From Gloeobacter morelensis MG652769 (lineage in GTDB: Bacteria; Cyanobacteriota; Cyanobacteriia; Gloeobacterales; Gloeobacteraceae): a stretch of 64,000 bases of DNA. Below the pieces are notes generated by a model. That model was not told where the DNA came from. It saw only the letters and a program-made list of their open reading frames with translations, and ran no database searches. The stretch lies in contig NZ_CP063845.1 of NCBI RefSeq assembly GCF_021018745.1, positions 1,302,001-1,366,000 of the forward strand, in the 5' to 3' direction. Of this stretch, positions 16,935-29,068 are shown in pieces. Position numbers and translations under genes: made by a program. Numbering within the stretch: position 1 is the first letter of the stretch; the number at the start of each line of letters is the position of its first letter.

Positions 16935-18441
16935 CGATGGGGTTTTCTGCAAACATTGCGTGGCGGTAGGATTGGCCTGGCTTGAGGATCCTGAAGCGAT
17001 CAAGCAGCAGAGTGCCCAGTACCGGACAGCCGAGGCAAAGCTGCGCAGCTACCTGGAGGGGCTCGATCGCGCCGAACTGGTGCGGCTGTTGCTGGAGCAG
17101 ACCGCCCAAGATGCCGACTTCGGCGAGCGATTGCGGCTGAAAGCAGCAGCCACCGGTGAGCAAGTTGATGTGGCAGTCTTCCGGCAGAGTTTGCAGCGGG
17201 CACTCGCCACGGACGGCTTCGTCGAATACGGCGAAGCCAGGGAGTATGCCCAGCGGATCGATAGGATCCTCGATTCGATGGCCCAACTGCTCGATGTCGG
17301 TCAGGCCGAAGCGGTGATCGACCTGGCCGAAGAAGCGCTTGAGCGGTTGGAGGAGGTGCTTTCCCACGGCGTCGACGATTCCGAAGGTCACGTGGGCGGT
17401 ATACTCATGCGCGCCCAGGAGTTGCACCATCAAGCCTGTCACCTGGCCAGGCCCGATCCGGAGGAACTGGCCCGCTATTTGTTCGATTGGGAGATGCGCG
17501 CCGAGTTCGACACGTTTTACGACGCGATGGACAGCTACGCCGAAGTGCTGGGTGAAGCCGGTACCGCCCTCTACCGGCGCCTGGCCGAGGCTGAATGGCA
17601 GCGGCTGCCGGCTTTGAAACCCGGGGATCAGCGCAGTTTTGAGGGAAATCGCTTTCGGCTGACCAAAATCATGGAGCGCCTGGCGGAGCAGTCCGGCGAC
17701 ATCGACGCGCTGATTGCCGTCAAAAGCCGGGATCTGTCCTCGGCCTATGCTTATTTGCAAATTGCCGAATTGTGTCGCTCAGCCGATCGGACCGACGAGG
17801 CGCTCAAGTGGGCAGAGCAGGGCTGGCAGATTTTTAACGAGCGCCCCGACAGTCGGTTGCGCGATTTTCTAGTTGACGAATACCAGCGGCGCGACCGCTT
17901 CGACGCAGCGTTAAACCTGGTGTGGACCGAATTTAACGAATCTCCCTACATGACCACCTTTGCCAAACTCAGGAAGCTTACCGAGGGATACGGCCTGTGG
18001 CCTCAGTACCGCGAGAGTGCCCTCGCCCACATCCGTGCGCTGATTGGGAAAAAGCCGGATTATTCTAGTGGCCGGTACGGCGCGCACCTGACCGACGGCT
18101 CACTGCTGGTCGAATTTTTCTTGAGCGAAGGTGATGTCGATCAAGCCCTCCGCGAGGCTAAAGCCCTCGGCTGCGATCAAAGACTGTGGCTAAGACTGGC
18201 CGAAGCGCTGGAGCAGGAGCACCCTGAAGAAGCGTTACCCATCTACCGGCGTCCGGTAGAAGCACTCATCGAGCAGACGAACAACGACGCCTACGCCCAG
18301 GCGGTGCGGTTGTTGGTGAAGGTACACCTGCTGATGGACCGGCTCGGCCGACACGAACAGTTCGAGGATTGGCTTGCACACCTGCGCAAAACCTACAAAG
18401 CCAAGCGCAATTTCATCAAGTTGTTGAACACCAGTTTCTGA
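16906..18441 (+). pseudogene. SWIM zinc-finger protein, 5' end lost by deletion
   Basis: An open frame of about 511 residues that begins abruptly with YTCDCPVGSDGVFCKH, the C-x-C-x8-C-x-H core of a SWIM zinc finger, followed by CVAVGLAWLED as in SWIM proteins. The rest is helical and probably TPR-like (tandem helices from about residue 200 to the end). Family members carry 50 or more residues before the first cysteine, which are missing here along with a start codon; in this frame the upstream sequence is a shadow of the Uma2 gene. Re-initiation at the GTG at 16960 would lose the zinc finger. It continues to 18441, just before the ISL3 element. Confidence 0.7.
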
Positions 18442-18508
18442 GCGCCCCTCAGGTGCTCTCACCCGAGCGAAGCGATTGAGCCCAGGCTGTACAGGGTAAA
18501 TGCCTGCG

Positions 18509-19739
18509 GGCTCTCCTGAGTTCAAGGTGAGCAGCATCCCTTCTTGGCAAAGCCAGCGAGCAGCCGCAAGCGCAGGTTCTCAAAGTTTGTAAAGCCGTAG
18601 CCCTGGCGTTTGATTAACTTGATGCGGTTGTTGATGCCCTCCATCACTCCACTACTCGACCGACGGATAAAATAGTTGCAGACCCCCTCGAAATGTTCTG
18701 TAATGGTCTGCACCACCTTCCCATATACCTTGCGGGCTTTCAAAAGCCAGTCTTCCAACTTCTGCTGACCTTCATCTACACTCTGACTCCTCTCATAAAT
18801 CCACCGAAATTCCTCTTTGTATTCATACGCTTTGCGTAAACGTTTGTCGATCTGCAGATAGGTTTCTAGCTGAACTTTCTGCCCGGCATTCAAGTCCACT
18901 CCATTCTTTAGGAGCAAAAATTGCTCCTTGCGCTTGCCCAAGCCACATTGGCGAGCAATCTTCTTGACCTCTTCGTTCACCATCCGCATCACGTGAAACC
19001 GGTCGTAGACAATCACAGCATTGGGAAAGGCTTCCTGGACAACCTTTCGAAAACCTCCCCACATGTCGATGCTCACTTCTTCAATAGCTTCGCGCACCTC
19101 AAGCGCTTGCAGGCAAAGGCTTTCAATGATCTCTTTTTGTTTGTGACTATCGATGACCTCCAGCAATTCGCCAGTCTCGATATCGCAAAGTACCGTTTTA
19201 AAATCGTGGCCGCGCCGCCCACTAAACTCATCGATGCTGATGCGCTTGACGGGGCCCCAGTCTTTTTTTTAACTGCCTGGCCACATGCTCGAACATGCCT
19301 CGTACTTCGTCTGGACTGATGCCTTCTTCGCGCGCAATCTGTTCGAGACTTGAGGCGGGTACCCGCTCGTAGATATCCTGCTCGAAACGGCGGGTGTGTC
19401 GCCGTCGCCAATCGACGAAATCCAGTTGTTCGGTACAGTAGCGTTCGCAGGTTTGGCAGTAAAATTGTCTTCGAGGAATGTGCAAAAATACGGGCATTTT
19501 ACGTATTTTCAAGTCTCGGATGTGCAGGGGACGTGCTTGATGTTCGCGGTCGGTAAACTGGCCGCAACCGCCGCAGAGTATACCTGGAGCAAGCGGCTTG
19601 AGATAGAAGATAATGCCCCGTTCATCGATGGACTGCCGTTCGACATAAACGTTGGGTAGCCCGAGCAGTTGCGTCAGTTCGATACTCATTGGCAGAATGT
19701 ATGGTGCTATACAGCATACACCATGGACTCAGGAGAGCC
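18509..19739 (-). mobile_element. ISL3-family insertion sequence, 1,231 bp
   Basis: The ends are inverted repeats GGCTCTCCTGAGTTCA (18509-18524) and GGCTCTCCTGAGTCCA (read on the minus strand from 19739 to 19724), 15 of 16 bases matching; a GGCTCT start is typical of ISL3. Adjacent flanks are TGCCTGCG (18501-18508) and TGCCTGGC (19740-19747), agreeing in six of eight bases, which fits a decayed 8-bp target duplication. The element holds one transposase gene whose frame is broken at an A8 run. It sits between the SWIM remnant and the broken HepT gene, marking a decayed island. Confidence 0.85.
18522..19689 (-). pseudogene. ISL3-family transposase, frame broken at A8 run
   Basis: The first frame (ATG at 19689) encodes the zinc-binding N-terminus (CGGC, then FYCQTCERYC) and a helix-turn-helix as far as QLKK. 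It then meets eight A residues (19263-19270 on the plus strand). With seven A residues the frame continues as DWGPVKRISIDEFSGRRGH, the first catalytic Asp of ISL3. The second Asp is in VIVYDRFHVM, and the Glu is in GVMEGINNRIK, as in the DDE family. The whole would be about 388 residues. The break is an inactivating mutation, a sequencing error or a slippage site. The stop codon lies inside the inverted repeat. Confidence 0.8.
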
Positions 19740-19816
19740 TGCCTGGCGGGGCATCTCGTTCGGCAGACCAACGGCGGGCCAGCAGACGGGCGGTTTCAAA
19801 CAGAACAGTCATCTGC

Positions 19817-20107
19817 TTACTTTCCCAATGTGTTCGAGACGTCGTCCGGCTTCTCTATAGCAGCTGTACAAACTGCTTTTAGTTGCGGCAGTTCTTCAAT
19901 GACGGTGTTCCAAATCAAAACCGGATCGATCCGGTCGTAAGCGTGGCGAAGGTGATTACCGATGCCGCGCACGTCTCTCCAGGGCACTTGCGGGCAAAGT
20001 GCCTCCGCATCGCTTCCCAATTTGACTGGTGCTTCGCTGATGCGCAACAGGCAGCGCTCAACCACATCTATCGTTTTGTTGTCGGTTAAAAACATGTCCA
20101 ATTCCAT
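19817..20107 (-). pseudogene. HepT-like HEPN protein, C-terminal fragment
   Basis: This 96-residue open frame is the larger part of a HepT/DUF86 protein, the HEPN-domain partner of MntA nucleotidyltransferases in HepT-MntA toxin-antitoxin modules. The block WRDVRGIGNHLRHAYDRIDPVLIWNTV matches the family, which usually reads RN-x3-H-x-Y; here the catalytic Arg of RN is Gly (GNHLRHAY), so RNase activity is doubtful. The fragment begins with ATG GAA TTG, the exact 9-bp duplication made by the adjacent IS4-family element. The first 26 codons of the gene lie on the other side, at 21388-21474. Confidence 0.8.
20099..20107. repeat. Left copy of 9-bp target duplication
   Basis: CAATTCCAT abuts the left inverted repeat of the IS4-family element and is repeated exactly at 21388-21396. 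On the coding strand it spells ATG GAA TTG, three in-frame codons of hepT. Confidence 0.92.
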
Positions 20108-21387
20108 TTCAAGGGGTGACAGACAAGGCTACGTGACGCTCAGCATCAACCTTGCAGCCCGCAACCCGCGTCGATAGTCCCGGGCTTTGTTCCTACAGGT
20201 GTCTATCAAATTGTCGAGCCAGTCACCCAAACCCAGCACCGCCTGTGCCCAGTGCCAAGCGTACTGGCCAACCCGAAAAGGGCTGTGACGCCGCAAGCGT
20301 CGCTGCTTTTCTTGAACCCTGCCGGTGTACTTGTCCACCCCTATTCGCTCCAGTTGCAGACCGTTGAGCATCGCTGCACTCCAGGCAATCGATGCTAACA
20401 ACAGTACCCGCATCATCCGTTCCTGACTGACGCGTACTTCTTCAAGATGGTAGCCACAGGATTTGACGTCTTTGTGCCAAACTTCGATTCCCCAACGGTC
20501 AGCATACAGCTCAAGTGCTTCGTGTAACTTTGGCCGGTCTGTCAAAATATACCAGCCTTCACCCGGTTGCATATTCCGGATTTTTCGTTTCCAGATACAA
20601 GCAATATTGAACGGCTCGAATCCCTTGTTTTTACGATTTTTGGTGACGCGCACTCCGCCAAGAAACATCGACATTCCAGGTTGTAGTTCCAAAGACTTTA
20701 GCGAGCGAAAGTCTGCACCTTGTTGTCGAATATATTCACTGATTTTTAATCTCAAGCAAAAGCCGGCCTTTCGACTGCGCAACCAATTGGCCAGCTTGAC
20801 ACTGCAAAACTCTCTGTCCCCCAACACCACGACGCGATAGGCAGAAAGTAGAGACAGAACCGGTGAGAGTAACAGTTGTTGGTCTTCGAGGTTACTGTTG
20901 CCAGGATGGTCGAGCAAGGTCCAATTGAGTGGCAAGGCATGTCTATGCCACACCAGGGCCACTGTCAGCACGTTGTAGTGCCACCAGTCGGTGCGGTCGA
21001 TCGCCAGTTTGAGTGTGGTTGTCTTGGAAAAGTGGGTCAGTACCAGGTACAAAACCAATGGGAACCAAGCCTCGAAAATATTGAGTTTGTCGAGGGTGAG
21101 AAAGCGTTGGAGAGCGCGCTTGCGACTGTCGGCAGTGATCGGCAGCGGCAGTGCCTGGGAGAGTTTGCCCAAGGCGAGCTGTTTGTGGGTTTGCAAAGTG
21201 GCGACAAGCAAATGCAAAAACAGAGACTGTCGCGCAGTGAGCAGGTGTGCGAAGAAGGTCTGGTAGAATGCAGGCATCATTGTTTTTTTGGATGGACTTG
21301 GGCGACATCCCAAGTCCATTTTCCTATGTAGCGATGCCTGGAATGCTTGTCCAGTCCGGTTTGTGAGCTACTCTGTCACCCCTTGAA
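20108..21387 (-). mobile_element. IS4-family insertion sequence, 1,280 bp
   Basis: The ends are perfect 16-base inverted repeats TTCAAGGGGTGACAGA (20108-20123) and its reverse complement at 21372-21387. They are flanked by the exact 9-bp direct repeat CAATTCCAT. The single transposase gene is open from end to end, so the element looks recent and possibly active. It inserted into the 27th-29th codons of hepT. A perfect hairpin, GGACTTGGG-N6-CCCAAGTCC, lies at 21293-21316 just upstream of the transposase ATG and may limit translation from outside transcripts. Confidence 0.93.
20129..21280 (-). CDS. IS4-family transposase
   Basis: A DDE transposase of about 383 residues counted from the ATG at 21280; an open extension to 21319 lies over the hairpin and is less likely. 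The first Asp is in KLAIDRTDWW, the second in VVVLGDREFCS, and the Glu is in YADRWGIEVWHKDVKS, which fits the Y-x2-R-x3-E-x6-K signature of the IS4 family exactly. The C-terminus is a basic helix bundle. The frame is intact and the inverted repeats are perfect, so it could still transpose. Confidence 0.92.
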   Translation of the reverse strand: MMPAFYQTFFAHLLTARQSLFLHLLVATLQTHKQLALGKLSQALPLPITADSRKRALQRFLTLDKLNIFEAWFPLVLYLVLTHFSKTTTLKLAIDRTDWWHYNVLTVALVWHRHALPLNWTLLDHPGNSNLEDQQLLLSPVLSLLSAYRVVVLGDREFCSVKLANWLRSRKAGFCLRLKISEYIRQQGADFRSLKSLELQPGMSMFLGGVRVTKNRKNKGFEPFNIACIWKRKIRNMQPGEGWYILTDRPKLHEALELYADRWGIEVWHKDVKSCGYHLEEVRVSQERMMRVLLLASIAWSAAMLNGLQLERIGVDKYTGRVQEKQRRLRRHSPFRVGQYAWHWAQAVLGLGDWLDNLIDTCRNKARDYRRGLRAARLMLSVT

Positions 21388-21396
21388 CAATTCCAT
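21388..21396. repeat. Right copy of 9-bp target duplication
   Basis: CAATTCCAT follows the right inverted repeat directly and matches 20099-20107 in all nine bases, giving the insertion point to the base. Confidence 0.92.
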
Positions 21397-21474
21397 ACAA
21401 GAAACATATCCTTCAATGCGCGTTATGTTGTCGAGAATATCGCGAAGGCGTTTCGCCGAATTTTTAGAAGGCAA
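21388..21474 (-). pseudogene. HepT-like protein, N-terminal fragment
   Basis: Twenty-nine codons from a TTG start at 21474, which overlaps the stop region of mntA, read MPSKNSAKRLRDILDN and then ITRIEGYVSC before the duplicated MEL. This is the normal N-terminus of HepT/DUF86 proteins (a helix with LxDIxxxIxxIxxY). Removing the IS element and one duplication joins it in frame with 19817-20107 to give an intact 122-residue protein. The fragment is too short for the usual ORF search. Confidence 0.8.
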
Positions 21475-21760
21475 GGAGTTGATCCTTTAATGCTGCATGG
21501 CGAATATCCGGTCCTAACGATTTTAGTTCAACCAGATCGACGGGTCGCTTGAGCAAATCGCTCAAAAGATTGCTTATAGAGATCATCTGCAGCAAAGACA
21601 TTTTCGCTTCCGGCTCGAAGACTACCAGCAGATCAATGTCGCTTTCGGGCTTTGCTTCACTGCGAGCAACCGAGCCAAAAAGAGACAGGCTGGCCACTCC
21701 CAGACACCGCAATTCCAGTTGGTGCTCGCGAAGCGATTCCAAAATGACTTGGTTGTCCAT
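21464..21760 (-). CDS. MntA-like nucleotidyltransferase antitoxin
   Basis: A minimal nucleotidyltransferase of 98 residues. The catalytic GS-x10-D-x-D motif is exact: Gly29-Ser30, then Asp41 and Asp43. In HepT-MntA modules this protein AMPylates or otherwise modifies the HEPN partner and so neutralises it. The partner gene follows immediately and is split by the IS element, so this antitoxin now has no full toxin. A 7-bp hairpin (21774-21795) sits just before its start. It lies directly downstream of rpoB. Confidence 0.88.
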   Translation of the reverse strand: MDNQVILESLREHQLELRCLGVASLSLFGSVARSEAKPESDIDLLVVFEPEAKMSLLQMISISNLLSDLLKRPVDLVELKSLGPDIRHAALKDQLLAF

Positions 21761-21821
21761 ACCAAAATAGTAATTGCCCGTTTTCCAGCGGGCAAGCCTC
21801 CTGCCTGATGGCCAAATAATT

Positions 21822-21849
21822 AGCCCTCGCCTACTTGGAGGCGAGGGCT
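21822..21849 (-). terminator. Hairpin terminator after rpoB
   Basis: Eleven-base arms AGCCCTCGCCT and AGGCGAGGGCT enclose a six-base loop, 24 bases past the rpoB stop. On the minus strand the stem is followed by AATTATTTGG, a weak T-rich tail. It suggests that rpoB is transcribed without the usual rpoC1C2 continuation. Confidence 0.7.
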
Positions 21850-21872
21850 GAATGATAGGCCGCTTGTGCAGC

Positions 21873-25169
<3,297 letters not shown>

Positions 25170-25358
25170 GCGTACCTCAGGCAGGGCGTCAGCATAGCGA
25201 AAGTCGGGCACAAAACAGCAGGGACGCCAGGGGCGCCCGACAGGTTTTCCATCATACTTCAGACGGAGTGGGAACCGCCAGCATTTCGTCCTCGCGGCAC
25301 TCCCGGGTCCGCAGCCGAGCGGCGACGATCGTTGCGTATAGAGACGAGAGGACACCCC

Positions 25359-26414
25359 ATGGTACCTATCATTGCCGACGACAAACGCCTGGCGATTGCC
25401 GTCAAACTGGCCGACATCAAGGCCCTTCAGGAGTTACTGATCACCATCGAGCAGCGCTTGGTCACCCTGTGCGACGACCCGGACATCCGCAAGCGCTTGG
25501 GGGATATGCTCGCAGACGACCAGAAAAATCTCACCATCATCGACAACACGATCATCCAGTACGGCGTCAAGGGCGAACCGCGCGACACCGTCGTCGAGAT
25601 GGCCGGCAAGCTGAACGATCTGATGCAAAGCAGCAAGCTGAGCCTCTACGACAAGTTCAGCCAACTCGAACTGCTCAAGCACCAGGCGGCGATGGCCGGC
25701 ATCCTGGTCCACAAGGCGGCCCAGCTGGTCGGTGCGGACATCGATGCGGCCATCGCCCCGCTCAATACGGTCAACTTCGAGAACCGCGCCCACCAGGAGC
25801 AGCTCAAAGGCATCCTGGAGGTGCTCGGCACGCGCGAACTGACCGGCAAAGAAGCCGATCAGGGGCTATGGGCACGGGTGCAAGATTCGCTGGCGGCCCT
25901 TTCCGGCGTCTTCGGCTCGGTCCTCTCCCACGGCGAGGGCGGTGCGGACATGAAAGTGACCGACATCGTGCGCATGGACCACCAGAAGGTCAACATGCTA
26001 TTTGGCCAGATCCAGGGCACGAACGACCCGGCCAAGAAGCTGGAATTTTTTAACCAGCTCTACGGCGATCTGAGCGCCCATGCCGAGGCTGAAGACCAGA
26101 CCTGGTACGCCGATCTCAAGCGCTTCGACGACAGCATTGACAAGGCCGAGTTTGCCTACAAAGACCAAGACGAACTGGTGGTCCTGTTGGAACAGGTCAA
26201 AACCAGCGGCATCGATTCTGCCGAATTTGACTCGCGTTTGTCCCAGTTGCAGCAGAAGGTGACCAGCCACGTCAACTACGAGGAGGCTGAGCTTTTTGCC
26301 AAGCTACGCCAGCACTTTAGGGACGAGCAACTGCGCGAGATGGGCAAGCAGTTCCAGATGGCCAAGAGCCGTTACCAGGACATCCAGCAGCAGCAAATGA
26401 CGGGCCGTTTGTAA
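25359..26414 (+). CDS. Hemerythrin HHE-domain protein
   Basis: A 351-residue helical protein. The C-terminal 140 residues form a hemerythrin-like HHE domain with the metal-binding pattern [22 protein letters not shown] and [11 protein letters not shown], expected to bind a di-iron or mixed metal centre that senses oxygen, NO or iron. The N-terminal 200 residues are also helical and contain a second, degenerate-looking four-helix bundle (LITIEQRL to LVHKAAQ) without the full ligand set. The ATG at 25359 follows GAGAGG. The gene is divergent from rpoB and ends at a strong terminator. Confidence 0.8.
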   Translation: MVPIIADDKRLAIAVKLADIKALQELLITIEQRLVTLCDDPDIRKRLGDMLADDQKNLTIIDNTIIQYGVKGEPRDTVVEMAGKLNDLMQSSKLSLYDKFSQLELLKHQAAMAGILVHKAAQLVGADIDAAIAPLNTVNFENRAHQEQLKGILEVLGTRELTGKEADQGLWARVQDSLAALSGVFGSVLSHGEGGADMKVTDIVRMDHQKVNMLFGQIQGTNDPAKKLEFFNQLYGDLSAHAEAEDQTWYADLKRFDDSIDKAEFAYKDQDELVVLLEQVKTSGIDSAEFDSRLSQLQQKVTSHVNYEEAELFAKLRQHFRDEQLREMGKQFQMAKSRYQDIQQQQMTGRL

Positions 26415-26437
26415 AACGTCCGAAATCCTGAATGATG

Positions 26438-26464
26438 GGGGAGGCCGTCTGCCTCCCCTTTTTT
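26438..26464 (+). terminator. Rho-independent terminator
   Basis: GGGGAGGC (26438-26445) pairs with GCCTCCCC (26451-26458) around a five-base loop and is followed by six T residues. It ends the hemerythrin gene and overlaps the last codon of hslO on the other strand. Confidence 0.92.
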
Positions 26465-27383
26465 ATTCTTGCGAACTGACCTCACGCTCGGAGCGCAGTT
26501 GCTCGACTAGGGTCTCAAGCTCGCTTGCTTGAACCTGGTAGATCTGGTTGCAGAAGTGGCAGGTGGCCTCAGCCCCGCCGTCTTTTTCGATCATGTCCAG
26601 CAGTTCGGCTTCACCCATCATTTTGAGTGCCCCGAGGACCCTCTGCGGTGAGCAGTGGCAGTGGAAGCGCACAAGTTGCACCTCCGGGAAAACTTCAAGA
26701 CCCATATCCCCCAGCAGTTCTTCGAGAATCTGGGGGATACGCTTGCCTGAGCGAACCAGGGGCGTAAAACCTTCTACAGTGGCAAGCCGCCGCTCAAGCG
26801 TCGCGGCCAGTTCCTCGTCCTCTTGGCCGTCGGCACTGGGCATCACCTGCAACAACAGCCCGCCTGCCGCGTCCACCCCGTCGGCGCCCACAAACACCCC
26901 GAGCATCAGGGCTGAGGCCACCTGCTCGGAGGTGACCAGGTAATGGGTGACATCGTCGCCGATTTCGCCCGTTACCAGTTCGGTCGTGCCCGAAAACGGG
27001 TAGCCGTACCCTAGATCTTTGACCACGTACAGAAAACCGTTCGCTCCCACCGCCCGGCCGACGTCGAGCTTGCCCTTGGGGGAGGGGGGCAGTTCCACCT
27101 GGGGATTTTTGACGTAGCCGCGCACGGTGCCGTCGGCCCCGGCGTCCACCAGAATACCGCCTAAGGGGCCATCTCCCTGGACGCGCAGGTTCACCCGCGC
27201 CTCGGTTTGCTTGAGGTTGGAGGCAATCAGCAAACCGGCGGCCATCGTCCGCCCCAAAGCCGCCGTCGCTACATACGAGAGCTTGTGCCGGCCGCGCGCT
27301 TCCTCCGTCAGGCGCGTCGAGAGCACGCCCACGGCCCGGATCCTGCCCTCTGCCGCCGTCGCCCGTACCAGTTGATCCGCCAT
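26463..27383 (-). CDS. hslO: Redox-regulated chaperone Hsp33
   Basis: Hsp33 is a cytoplasmic holdase activated by oxidative unfolding. The 306-residue protein has the family core (VATAALGRTMAAGLL, GDGPLGGILVDAGADGTVRGYV, GFLYVVKDLGYGYPFSG) and the C-terminal zinc switch with four cysteines, C-x-C in FHCHCS and C-x2-C in TCHFCNQ. Zinc binding at these cysteines keeps the chaperone off until oxidation. The ATG at 27383 is the family start. It is convergent with the hemerythrin gene and follows the ABC ATPase gene on the same strand by about 53 bases. Confidence 0.95.
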   Translation of the reverse strand: MADQLVRATAAEGRIRAVGVLSTRLTEEARGRHKLSYVATAALGRTMAAGLLIASNLKQTEARVNLRVQGDGPLGGILVDAGADGTVRGYVKNPQVELPPSPKGKLDVGRAVGANGFLYVVKDLGYGYPFSGTTELVTGEIGDDVTHYLVTSEQVASALMLGVFVGADGVDAAGGLLLQVMPSADGQEDEELAATLERRLATVEGFTPLVRSGKRIPQILEELLGDMGLEVFPEVQLVRFHCHCSPQRVLGALKMMGEAELLDMIEKDGGAEATCHFCNQIYQVQASELETLVEQLRSEREVSSQE

Positions 27384-27436
27384 GAAAATCCTTTACGGAA
27401 AGTTACACACTTTCTCTATTGTGCCCTGCCGGGGTA

Positions 27437-28198
27437 TCAAACCGTGCCGCCCAGGTAGGCGGCGATCACCTGCGGATCCGAGCGCACCTGGGCGGGCTTG
27501 CCGTCGGCAATTTTCTGGCCGAAGTTCATGACGACGATGCGGTCGGACAGGCTCATCACCAAGTTCATATCGTGTTCGATGAGTACCACCGTGACACCGC
27601 GGCTCTGAATTTTGCGGATAAGGCCCACCAGCGCACCGGTCTCGCGGGGGTTCATACCGGCGGCGGGTTCGTCCAGCAGCACCATCTGCGGATCGGTAGC
27701 GAGGGCACGGGCCACCTCCAGACGGCGCTGATCGCCGTAGGGCAGGCGATCGGCGCTCTGGGAGGCGCGGGCGGTAAGACCCACGAAGGCAAGTTCTGCG
27801 TAGGCGCGCTCGGCAATTTGCTGCTCTTCTTCGACTCCTGCTTTGCCAGGGAGGAGGGCGGACCAGAAGCCACTGCGGGTGCGGCTGTGACGACCAATCA
27901 TCACATTTTCGAGCGCCGTCATGCTGCCAAAAAGGCGGATGTTTTGAAATGTACGCGCCAGACCGACCTCGGCAATCTGGTGGGGTTTGAGACCGGTGAT
28001 CGGCCTGCCTGCGAGGCTTGCATTGCCCTCACTCGCCTGGTAGATGCCCGTGAGCGTGTTGAAGAGTGTCGTCTTGCCCGCGCCGTTCGGTCCGATCACA
28101 CTCAAAATTTCGGCAGACTCGACACTGAAAGAGACGTTGTTGACGGCCACCAAACCGCCGAAGCGCTTGGTGAGGTTCTCGACGACAAGCAGAGGCAT
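27437..28198 (-). CDS. livG: Branched-chain amino acid-type ABC transporter ATPase (LivG-like)
   Basis: A 253-residue ATPase of the LivG type. Walker A is GPNGAGKT, the Q-loop region reads LARTFQNIRLFGSMTALENVMIGRH (LivG hallmark), the signature is LPYGDQRRLEVARAL, Walker B is MVLLDEPAAGMNP and the switch His is in LIEHDMNLVM. Such ATPases power import of branched-chain amino acids or related substrates with LivF, LivH, LivM and a binding protein, none of which is nearby, so the gene is an orphan. Tandem TGACACC repeats lie just upstream of the ATG at 28198. Confidence 0.9.
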   Translation of the reverse strand: MPLLVVENLTKRFGGLVAVNNVSFSVESAEILSVIGPNGAGKTTLFNTLTGIYQASEGNASLAGRPITGLKPHQIAEVGLARTFQNIRLFGSMTALENVMIGRHSRTRSGFWSALLPGKAGVEEEQQIAERAYAELAFVGLTARASQSADRLPYGDQRRLEVARALATDPQMVLLDEPAAGMNPRETGALVGLIRKIQSRGVTVVLIEHDMNLVMSLSDRIVVMNFGQKIADGKPAQVRSDPQVIAAYLGGTV

Positions 28199-28477
28199 GG
28201 ATCGGGTGTCAGGTGTCAGAGCGTACTGGCACCCGACACCTTATCACTCCTTGGGGTGTGGCCGGGGTGCGATACTGTTGGCGAAATATTTTGAAACGCC
28301 TCGCTCCGGCCGAACCGTACCATGCTTGCTGCGGGGGCGACCTGGATCGATTGCCACATCCGTCCTGTCGAGCCTGTGACACAATACGGAGGCATCACTT
28401 CGCGCCTCAGTTCTTGTCCTCTAAACCGGACAGCCAAAGTTCACACGCCTGCGGCACTCCTGAAGATTGGTGGGCTC

Positions 28478-28975
28478 CTACTTCTGGACGGTCAGGACCC
28501 CGACCATACCCGCCGACTTGTGGGGGGTGCAGTTGAAGGCGTAGTCGCCGGGTTTGGCGTTTGCCGGTACGGTCACTTCGAGTTTGTCGCCGGGCTTGCT
28601 GAGCAGCTTGGTGAGCGCCATCGCCTTGGCGGCAGCCGGGTCGGGGACGTTTGCATCAAAAACGGCGTTGTGGGGACCGGCTTTGTTCATCAGCCAGACA
28701 ATTTTGTCGCCGGGCTTGACGGTGAGCTTTGCCGGCACGAAAACCAGTTGACCGGTATCTGAACCCATCTTGACGACAAGACCCTCGCCGGGGGCAGGGA
28801 CGGCGGGCTCAGCAGGGGCCGAGGCGGTGGGTTCTGCCGGAGCGGTGGCACTGGGCTCGGTGGGAGCGGGGGTGGTTTTTTCGGTGGTCGTGGTCGTGGT
28901 GGTCGTCTCACCGCCGCCACAGGCGCTCAACAATACCACCAGAGCAACCGCGAGGGATATGGGGGCTTTTTTCAT
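28478..28975 (-). CDS. petE: Plastocyanin with lipoprotein anchor and long linker
   Basis: Plastocyanin carries electrons from cytochrome b6f to photosystem I. From the ATG at 28975 the protein has 165 residues. Residues 1-18 are a lipoprotein signal with lipobox LSAC (Cys19). Residues 20-64 are a Gly-Thr stretch with eight Thr in a row, then a Pro/Ala/Glu-rich linker. The cupredoxin domain follows, with copper ligands His102, Cys149, His152 and Met157 (NCTPHKSAGM). Typical plastocyanins are soluble; here a tethered form is predicted. The next gene upstream on the same strand is gshA, about 94 bases away. Confidence 0.85.
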   Translation of the reverse strand: MKKAPISLAVALVVLLSACGGGETTTTTTTTEKTTPAPTEPSATAPAEPTASAPAEPAVPAPGEGLVVKMGSDTGQLVFVPAKLTVKPGDKIVWLMNKAGPHNAVFDANVPDPAAAKAMALTKLLSKPGDKLEVTVPANAKPGDYAFNCTPHKSAGMVGVLTVQK

Positions 28976-29068
28976 CGAAGTTTTCCTTACGCTAACCTTG
29001 CATTCCAATCTAACGAACCCGTCGCCCGGACCGGCTCTGTCCCCCGATAGGAAGGAGCATCGCGGCAT

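Noticed and set aside
28201-28245. Motif CTGACACCTGA at 28209-28219 and at 60256-60266 (and nearly at 3044)
   Set aside because: Only 11 bases and loosely placed; three hits may be chance in this composition.
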